Assembly: GCA_900543945.1 (NCBI GenBank) | Contig: UQTN01000073.1 | Location: forward strand, 1-10,544 | DNA from: an uncultured Collinsella sp. | GTDB taxonomy: Bacteria > Actinomycetota > Coriobacteriia > Coriobacteriales > Coriobacteriaceae | Direction of reading: 5' to 3' | Length of the DNA stretch: 10,544 nt | Shown: positions 5,076 through 10,544 of the stretch, piece by piece | How positions within the stretch are numbered: the stretch's first letter is position 1 | Layout: the number at the start of each line of letters is the position of its first letter | Program-made: the position numbers and the translations under genes | The notes under the pieces: generated by a model | Databases searched by the model: none | Told to the model about the DNA's origin: nothing | Seen by the model: the letters and a program-made list of their open reading frames with translations, nothing else

Positions 5076-7946
5076 TCACGCTCCCTGTGCGGCGAGCGCT
5101 GCGGTCAGGACGATGCCGGCAATCTTGGCCGCCTTGACGTCGTGTTTGTCGTAATCCTCCAAGGCCACCGAGATGGCGACCGTGGGTGAATCGTAAGGTG
5201 CAAAGCCAACGAACATCGAATTGACGTTGGTGCCGCCGGTCTCGGCCGAGCCGGTCTTGCCGGCGACCTTGACGCCGGGGACCTGGGCATCGGTGCCGGT
5301 ACCGGACTGGACGACGGCGAGCATGGCCTGCTTGACCTGGTCGGCCGTGGCGGAGCTGACGGCCTGACCCAGCGAGCGGGACTGCGTGGTCTTGACCACA
5401 GTTCCGTCCGGGGCGAGTACCTGGGCTACAAAGTACGGGTCCATGACCACGCCACTGTTAGCGATGGCGGCGGCAATCACGGCGTTTTGCATGACGGTGG
5501 TCTGCGGGCCGGGCGTGTGGTCCATGCCGACAGGCTGGCCGGCGCCGGCCCAAGCGGTCTCCCACTCGGTCATGAGCGACGGGTCTGCCATGATGGAGGC
5601 CGCGGAGGTCAGGTCCTGGCCGAGCTTTTGGCCGTAGCCAAAGGCGTTGGCAAACTGCACGAGCGTGTTTGCGCCAACTTCGTTTGCCACCTGGCCAAAG
5701 ACGACGTTGGAGGACACGGCAAAGGCCTGCTGCAGGCTGATGGTGCCGTAGCTCTCGTTGGCATAGTTGGTGACCGGTGCGTTGCCGATGTCCATGGAGC
5801 CGGGCGCCTGGTAGGTGCTGGTAAGGCTGGCGGTGCCGGTCTCGAGTGCCGCGGAAAGCGTAACGACCTTAAACGTGGAGCCCGGCGTGTACAGCGCGTC
5901 CATGGCGCGATTGTACATAGAGCCGTCCTCGCCGCCGCCAGCCTGCAGTAGGGCGTCGATGTTGGTGTTGTCGTAGGTGGGCGAGCTGGCACATGCGAGC
6001 ACCGCGCCGGTACGCGGGTCGATGACCACTACAGCGCCCTTAAAGCCCTTGAGTGCCTGCTCGGCCGCCGTCTGGATGCGCGAGTCGATGGTGAGCTTGG
6101 CGGTGTTGCCCGGCTGGGTCTGGCCCGCGAGCGACGCGATGGCGTTGTTCCAGCTGGAGTAGTCCTTAGAACCGGTGAGCGTGTCGTTCATGACACTCTC
6201 GATGGCGGTGGTGCCATACTGCTGGCTCACGTAGCCAACCACGTGCGCTGCCAGGTTACCGTTGGGGTAGGAGCGTACGTAGGTGCCGTCCTCCTGCTGC
6301 AGCGACTCGGCCAGCGTCACGCCGTCGGACGTGATGATGGAACCGCGCTGGATATACTTGGAGCGGGCGATGGTGTGGTTGTTGGTCGGCATGTCCTGAT
6401 AGTCCTTGGCCTTGATGACCTGGACATAGGTGAGGTTGCCGATAAGGATGGCGAATAGCGCCGTAAAGGCGAGCACCGCACGGGTTAGACGGTTGGCGAG
6501 CGCAACGCGGCCGAGCACACCGGATTCAGGCGTGTCGAGCAGGCGACGGCGCATGCGCGAGCCGACGGAATGGCTGCCGCTGCCGTAGGAAGACGAGGTG
6601 GCAAAGCGCGTGCCCGTCGGGGCGGCGGCAGATGCGACCTGATCATCGGTGATGGCGGCCATGGTGCCGGTGCCGGTAAGCTCGGCCTCGCGTCCGGTCG
6701 CCTCGTCACCGGCGCGCAGCAGGAGCGCGACGATGATAAAGCTTGCCAGCAGCGAGGAGCCGCCCTGGCTCATAAAGGGCAGGGTGACGCCGGTCAGCGG
6801 GATCAGGCGGGTTACGCCGCCAACGATCAAGAAGGCCTGGAAGCTGATGGCTGCCGTAAGACCGGTGGCGCTAAAGGCGGCAAGGTCGGATTTAGCGCGG
6901 GCAGCCGTGGTGAGGCCACGCACGGCAAAAAGCATAAACAGGATGAGCACGGCGCCGCCGCCCAAAAGGCCCATCTCCTCGCCGATAGCCGAAAAGATAA
7001 AGTCGGACTCGACGACGGGGATGTTGTTGGCCATGCCGTTGCCGATGCCAACACCGACCAGGCCGCCATCGGCAAGCGAGAAGAGCGACTGGACGATCTG
7101 GTAGCCCTGGCCCTGGGCGTCCTTAAACGGATCGACCCAAACCTGGAAACGCACCTGAACGTGAGACAGGAACTTGTAGGCGCCCACAGCTCCAACGGCT
7201 AAGAGCGCAAGGCCGATAACGACATACGAAAAGCGCCCCGTGGCAACGTAGAGCATCAGCAAGAAGATGGTGTAGAACAGCACGGCCGAACCCAGGTCGC
7301 GTTCGAAGACGACGACGAGCAGGCACACACCCCACACGGCAAACAGCGGCAGCAGCAGTCGCAGGCGAGGGATCTTAAAGCCCAGGATCTTGCGGTTGGA
7401 GATGGAGAGCAGCTCGCGGTTCTCGGCCAGGTACCCGGCCAGGAACAGCACGATAAAGACCTTGGCGAACTCGCCAGGCTGGATGGTAAAGCCCGCGATG
7501 CGAATCCACAGCTTGGAGCCCGAGATCGTGGTGCCGATAAAGATGGGCAGCATCAGCAGGATGATGCCGATGATGCCAAAGGTGTACTTGTAGCGCATGA
7601 CCACGTCGAGGTTTTTGACCAGTGCGAGCGTTCCCACCATCAGGGCCACCGAGACAAACAGGATGATGAGCTGTGAGATGGCGAGAGCGGGGGCGAGGCG
7701 TGTCACGAACGTGATGCCGATGCCCGAAAGTATAAATACGATGGGTAGGATGGCGGGGTCGGCGCCGGGCGCCAAGATGCGCACGGCGATATGTGCCGCG
7801 GCGAAGGCGGCAAAGAGGCCGATCGGCACGGCGAGCGTCTCAAAGGAGATGGCGGCGCCCGCGGTGAGCACGTACATCGCATACAGCAGGATGACGGGGA
7901 ACGCCGAGGCGATGAGCAAGAGCAGCTCGGTGTTGCGGCGACTCAT
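5076..7946 (-). CDS. rodA/pbpA: Fused RodA/FtsW glycosyltransferase and class B penicillin-binding protein
   Basis: One 956-residue protein carries both halves of a SEDS-bPBP peptidoglycan synthase. Residues about 8-411 are a RodA/FtsW membrane domain with ten or more hydrophobic segments, FERDLGSA (214-221), QGYQIVQSLFS (280-290) and ESDFIFSAIGEEMG (313-326). It would polymerise lipid II. A hydrophilic linker (about 412-485) leads to a signal-anchor helix (about 486-508), a short pedestal and a transpeptidase domain (about 615-950). The transpeptidase has STFK at 690-693 (S690 nucleophile), SSN at 745-747 and KTGS at 897-900. In Mycobacterium these are two genes, rodA and pbpA; here the frame is open throughout. 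The ATG at 7946 is preferred: GGGAG stands 8 bases before it, and it starts 16 bases after the pstP stop. An upstream in-frame ATG (8072) would add a Pro/Arg-rich stretch overlapping pstP. An internal ATG before the PBP half (6554) has no visible Shine-Dalgarno. Confidence 0.95.
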   Translation of the reverse strand: MSRRNTELLLLIASAFPVILLYAMYVLTAGAAISFETLAVPIGLFAAFAAAHIAVRILAPGADPAILPIVFILSGIGITFVTRLAPALAISQLIILFVSVALMVGTLALVKNLDVVMRYKYTFGIIGIILLMLPIFIGTTISGSKLWIRIAGFTIQPGEFAKVFIVLFLAGYLAENRELLSISNRKILGFKIPRLRLLLPLFAVWGVCLLVVVFERDLGSAVLFYTIFLLMLYVATGRFSYVVIGLALLAVGAVGAYKFLSHVQVRFQVWVDPFKDAQGQGYQIVQSLFSLADGGLVGVGIGNGMANNIPVVESDFIFSAIGEEMGLLGGGAVLILFMLFAVRGLTTAARAKSDLAAFSATGLTAAISFQAFLIVGGVTRLIPLTGVTLPFMSQGGSSLLASFIIVALLLRAGDEATGREAELTGTGTMAAITDDQVASAAAPTGTRFATSSSYGSGSHSVGSRMRRRLLDTPESGVLGRVALANRLTRAVLAFTALFAILIGNLTYVQVIKAKDYQDMPTNNHTIARSKYIQRGSIITSDGVTLAESLQQEDGTYVRSYPNGNLAAHVVGYVSQQYGTTAIESVMNDTLTGSKDYSSWNNAIASLAGQTQPGNTAKLTIDSRIQTAAEQALKGFKGAVVVIDPRTGAVLACASSPTYDNTNIDALLQAGGGEDGSMYNRAMDALYTPGSTFKVVTLSAALETGTASLTSTYQAPGSMDIGNAPVTNYANESYGTISLQQAFAVSSNVVFGQVANEVGANTLVQFANAFGYGQKLGQDLTSAASIMADPSLMTEWETAWAGAGQPVGMDHTPGPQTTVMQNAVIAAAIANSGVVMDPYFVAQVLAPDGTVVKTTQSRSLGQAVSSATADQVKQAMLAVVQSGTGTDAQVPGVKVAGKTGSAETGGTNVNSMFVGFAPYDSPTVAISVALEDYDKHDVKAAKIAGIVLTAALAAQGA

Positions 7947-7962
7947 AAGCGGCACTCCCTTT

Positions 7963-9762
7963 CTAGTTCTTTTCGGAGGCTTCGGCCTCGGCGGACTGTT
8001 CGGCGGTTTTCTCGGAATCTGATTCGGAGGTCGATCCCTGATTGGTGTTGTCGCGAATCGTTTGCGCGTCAATCACCTGGCGGGTCTGCTCCTCGTCGAT
8101 CTGGTGGCGGTACTTGGATATCGTGTCCTGCGCATCGTCGACACTTGTTTGCGGAATGCCCGCCTTGAGGCGGTTTTGCGTGTCTTCGGGCAGGTCGGAT
8201 AGCTTGATGCTGGTTTCGCTTTCGAGCCAGTGGAGCTTGAGTCCGAGCGGCTTGCCGGGCAGGCCGCGCCAGACGGCGACATTGCCCTGGTAGGTACCCA
8301 GGTAGTACGAGCCGGTGACACCCGTGTAGGCCCAGATGCCAGCTGCCAGCACAAAGACGAGGGCCAGAATGGCGGCGATAGTAATGTTGCGGCGACGCAC
8401 GCGCTGCGCCTCGCGCATAACGCCATCGTCAACCAGGTCAACGACTACTACGGTCACGTTGTCGTGGCCGCCGGCGGCAAGCGCAGCGTCCACTAGGTTG
8501 TCGACGCAGATTTGCGCGGTTGAGGACTGCGTGGCGATGTTCTCGATATCGCTATCGGGAATCATGCTCGAAAGGCCGTCAGAGCACAGGATCAGGCGGT
8601 CGCCTTCCTCGATATGCAGAGTGAAGTGGTCGGCATACATGGCGGGGTCCGAGCCCAGCGCACGGGTGATGACCGAACGGTTGGGGTGGACGCGAGCCTC
8701 GTCTGCCGTAATCTCGCCGGCGTCCACGAGTTCTTCCACATAGGAGTGGTCGCGGGTCACGCGGATGAGCGTGCCCTCGTGGAGCAGGTAGGCGCGCGAG
8801 TCGCCCACGTGGGCGATGGCGAGCGTATCGTTTTCGATATAGGCGCAAGTGGCTGTGCAGCCCATGCCGGGCTTGCCTAGGCCATTCAAGGCGGCCTCGA
8901 TTACGGCGGCGTTAGCGGCCTCGACGGCTGCCGCCAGGCGTGCGGCGTCGGCGGACTGCGGGGCCGTCTTGGCAATAGTCTCAACGGCGATGGAAGAGGC
9001 CACCTCGCCGGCAGCGTGACCACCCATGCCGTCGCATACGCAAAAGAGCGGCGACTGCACCAGGTAGGAATCCTCATTGTGCGGGCGTACGCAGCCAACG
9101 TCGGAGCGGGCGCCCCACATGAGTTGCGTGGTGGTGCCGGCATCATAGGTCGAGTCGGTCTCGATGCGCTCCTCGGTCAGGGGCTCAAAGCTCATGGTCG
9201 AGCCGGGATCTTTGAGCTTGGCCTCAACGGCGGCAACGTCGATTTCGGCTGTGTCACCGGGAGAGACGGTGTCGGTCTCGGCGTTTGATTCGGAATCGCC
9301 GGTGTCCGGGGAGTCGGGCTCCTCGGACACGCGGGCGGTCGACTCGTCGTCTTGCGGGCTGACGTCTATAGGCTCGGGCGCCGGCGCAGACGCGGGCGCA
9401 ACCTCGGATGCCGGGGCTATGGGAAACGCCGGCGCGGCGGGCTCGGGTGCCGCAAACACCGCAGCGCTCTCGTTGATTGCCGCGGCGACGGGCTCTGCAA
9501 AGTGAGCCGGCGCCGGGGTTGCTTCGGACGCTGTGGGCTGTTCCGCAGCATGTGCGCCGATGGGCGCCGCTACGGCATCCTCTTCGTCCTCGTTATCGGC
9601 AAGATCCGAAATATCATGCGTTACATGCGAAAGAGGCAGGGAGAACACGGTGTCCTCGGGCTCCACGGGTGCGGAGCCCGCCGGAGCGGCGTGGGCCGGC
9701 GCAGCTGTGGCGGCGGCCGGTGCCTCGGTCATAGTTGCGGACTTGTTCTCCTCGTCGATCAT
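7963..9762 (-). CDS. pstP: Membrane PP2C-family Ser/Thr phosphatase with long N-terminal extension
   Basis: This 599-residue metal-dependent phosphatase is expected to dephosphorylate PknB and its substrates. The catalytic domain is at about 214-446: RPHNED (226-231), CDGMGGH (243-249), GMGCTAT (299-305), GDSRAYLL (320-327), CSDGLS (393-398) and GGHDN (431-435). This supplies metal ligands D231, D244, D395 and D434. A transmembrane helix (about 459-480) is followed by an extracytoplasmic tail of about 119 residues, ending in an acidic Ser/Glu-rich segment. Unusually, about 210 disordered residues rich in Ala, Pro, Asp and Glu precede the catalytic domain, whereas family members normally start with it. 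The start ATG at 9762 overlaps the fhaB stop as ATGA, with AAGGTG upstream, implying translational coupling. A later ATG at 9732 has AGGAG but 15 bases away, so it is less likely. The RodA-PBP gene follows after 16 bases. Confidence 0.95.
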   Translation of the reverse strand: MIDEENKSATMTEAPAAATAAPAHAAPAGSAPVEPEDTVFSLPLSHVTHDISDLADNEDEEDAVAAPIGAHAAEQPTASEATPAPAHFAEPVAAAINESAAVFAAPEPAAPAFPIAPASEVAPASAPAPEPIDVSPQDDESTARVSEEPDSPDTGDSESNAETDTVSPGDTAEIDVAAVEAKLKDPGSTMSFEPLTEERIETDSTYDAGTTTQLMWGARSDVGCVRPHNEDSYLVQSPLFCVCDGMGGHAAGEVASSIAVETIAKTAPQSADAARLAAAVEAANAAVIEAALNGLGKPGMGCTATCAYIENDTLAIAHVGDSRAYLLHEGTLIRVTRDHSYVEELVDAGEITADEARVHPNRSVITRALGSDPAMYADHFTLHIEEGDRLILCSDGLSSMIPDSDIENIATQSSTAQICVDNLVDAALAAGGHDNVTVVVVDLVDDGVMREAQRVRRRNITIAAILALVFVLAAGIWAYTGVTGSYYLGTYQGNVAVWRGLPGKPLGLKLHWLESETSIKLSDLPEDTQNRLKAGIPQTSVDDAQDTISKYRHQIDEEQTRQVIDAQTIRDNTNQGSTSESDSEKTAEQSAEAEASEKN

Positions 9763-10175
9763 CGACGGTTCACCTTCATGACCACGTCGCCAATCTGGAC
9801 TTCGTCGCCCTCACGCAGCGTCGCGGGCTCCACGAGCTGGCGGCCGTTGACGAGCGTGCCGTTAAGCGAGTTGAGGTCCTCGATGATGAGCGCCGGGCCC
9901 TGCAGCGAAAAGCGCGCATGCGAGGCCGAGACGAACGGTTCGTTGATGCAGATGTCCGAAGATGGCGAGCGACCAACGATGACGGGGCCGAGCATGTCTA
10001 CGTGGATGCCACGGATGCCGCGCGGGCCCTTGTCCACATCGATCGTCCAGATAGCCGAGTCGCGGCGCTGTCCGCGCACAAGTCCCACGCCGGTCTTCAT
10101 GACGGCGAACAGGAAGATATAGAGCAGGGCGACCAGGACGATGCGGCCTGCAAAAAGGACGATATCGATGTTCAT
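9759..10175 (-). CDS. fhaB: Membrane-anchored FHA-domain protein (FhaB/FipA type)
   Basis: This 138-residue protein has an N-terminal transmembrane helix (about 5-28), a basic stretch (RGQRR, 34-38) and a cytoplasmic FHA domain (about 64-136). Phosphothreonine-binding signatures are visible: GRS (68-70), SASH (83-86), and N102 followed by N105-G106 in LNSLNGT. In mycobacteria the equivalent protein binds phosphorylated division proteins. Here it probably reads PknB phosphorylation at the membrane. Length and plan match the FhaB family. The ATG at 10175 has AGGGGA about 10 bases upstream, overlapping the stop of the preceding FHA gene (gap of 6 bases). Its stop overlaps the pstP start in an ATGA, so the three genes are coupled. 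Confidence 0.92.
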   Translation of the reverse strand: MNIDIVLFAGRIVLVALLYIFLFAVMKTGVGLVRGQRRDSAIWTIDVDKGPRGIRGIHVDMLGPVIVGRSPSSDICINEPFVSASHARFSLQGPALIIEDLNSLNGTLVNGRQLVEPATLREGDEVQIGDVVMKVNRR

Positions 10176-10181
10176 AAGCGA

Positions 10182-10544
10182 CTATCCCCTAAATTCAAAG
10201 GTGCTCAGGCCAAACGTCAGCAGATCGCCGTTGCGCAGCGGGCAGCGCGTAATGCGGCGGTTGTTGACGAGCGTGCCGTTGGTGGAATTGAGGTCCTCGA
10301 TCGACCAATCCGAGCCCGTAAAGGTGAGCTGGGCGTGGCGGCGCGACACGTTGGGGTCGCGCAGGGCAATATCGGAAACTGAGCGCTCGCGACCGATAGT
10401 CACCTGTGCGGAGGTGATGCTATGGCTCTCGCCGCTCACGACGTCGACGAGCTGGGCGAGCGGGCGCTGCGGGGCGCGAGTGCTTGCCATGTTGGAGGCG
10501 ATGCCGGCTGCGGCGCCTAGGCCCACGGCGGCACCGGTCGCGGC
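10182..10544 (-). CDS. fhaA: FHA-domain protein (FhaA type), C-terminal part, cut by window edge
   Basis: The reading frame is open to the right edge, so the visible 120 residues are only the 3' end. They comprise an Ala/Gly-rich linker (1-19), then ASTRAPQRPLAQLV and a complete FHA domain (about 29-120) with GRE (51-53), SRRH (67-70) and N86, then N89-G90 in LNSTNGT. FhaA proteins place a DUF3662 domain first and the FHA domain last. The position as first gene before fhaB-pstP supports FhaA, but the DUF3662 half cannot be checked here. A GTG at 10526 is in frame but would be an internal codon of the longer gene. In mycobacteria FhaA binds the phosphorylated MviN pseudokinase domain and slows wall synthesis. 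Confidence 0.88.
   Translation of the reverse strand, partial: AATGAAVGLGAAAGIASNMASTRAPQRPLAQLVDVVSGESHSITSAQVTIGRERSVSDIALRDPNVSRRHAQLTFTGSDWSIEDLNSTNGTLVNNRRITRCPLRNGDLLTFGLSTFEFRG

Noticed and set aside
7947..8072. N-terminal extension of the RodA-PBP protein from an upstream ATG
   Set aside because: It would overlap the phosphatase gene by 110 bases and encode a Pro/Arg-rich stretch. The ATG at 7946 has a good Shine-Dalgarno and a natural spacing.
1..10544. CRISPR array, riboswitch, rRNA or insertion sequence
   Set aside because: I saw no regular repeat-spacer pattern, no known riboswitch core, no rRNA-like segment and no transposase in either strand.

Overview
The window joins two very different pieces of DNA. 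The right-hand three quarters (about 2840-10544) is GC-rich chromosome carrying the classic actinobacterial cell-wall and phosphosignalling cluster on the minus strand. In transcription order this is an FhaA-type FHA protein (3' end only), an FhaB-type membrane FHA protein, a PP2C phosphatase (PstP type), a single polypeptide fusing a RodA/FtsW glycosyltransferase to a penicillin-binding transpeptidase, and a PASTA-repeat Ser/Thr kinase (PknB type). Gene order, base composition and the RodA-PBP fusion suggest a Coriobacteriia actinobacterium such as Collinsella or a relative. The genus is an inference from memory, not a database match.

The left part (1 to about 2786) is visibly AT-richer and is the right-hand end of an integrated element. 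It carries a complete tyrosine recombinase (1347-2594), a small excisionase-like HTH protein (883-1128) and a winged-helix regulator or replication-type protein (487-873), all on the minus strand. Left of these lie hairpins and the broken C-terminal end of a RelE/ParE-type toxin. The element ends in the 3' half of a tRNA-Arg(CCU) gene (2787-2831), whose upstream bases do not pair as a tRNA. This is the expected appearance of an attR. The intact tRNA and the other end (attL) should lie left of the window.

The junction is compact. The tRNA remnant is followed by its own plus-strand terminator (2842-2870) and then by the convergent minus-strand terminator of the kinase operon (2889-2929). Insertion therefore leaves the wall operon untouched.

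How the genes probably work together: PknB senses muropeptides or lipid II through four PASTA domains and phosphorylates cytoplasmic targets, PstP reverses this, the two FHA proteins read phosphothreonines, and the RodA-PBP fusion is the peptidoglycan synthase being controlled. The very short gaps and the ATGA overlap show that at least fhaA-fhaB-pstP-rodA/pbp form one operon. In the element, Int and the Xis-like protein would control integration and excision. A shared 11-bp motif in the two leader regions hints at joint control.
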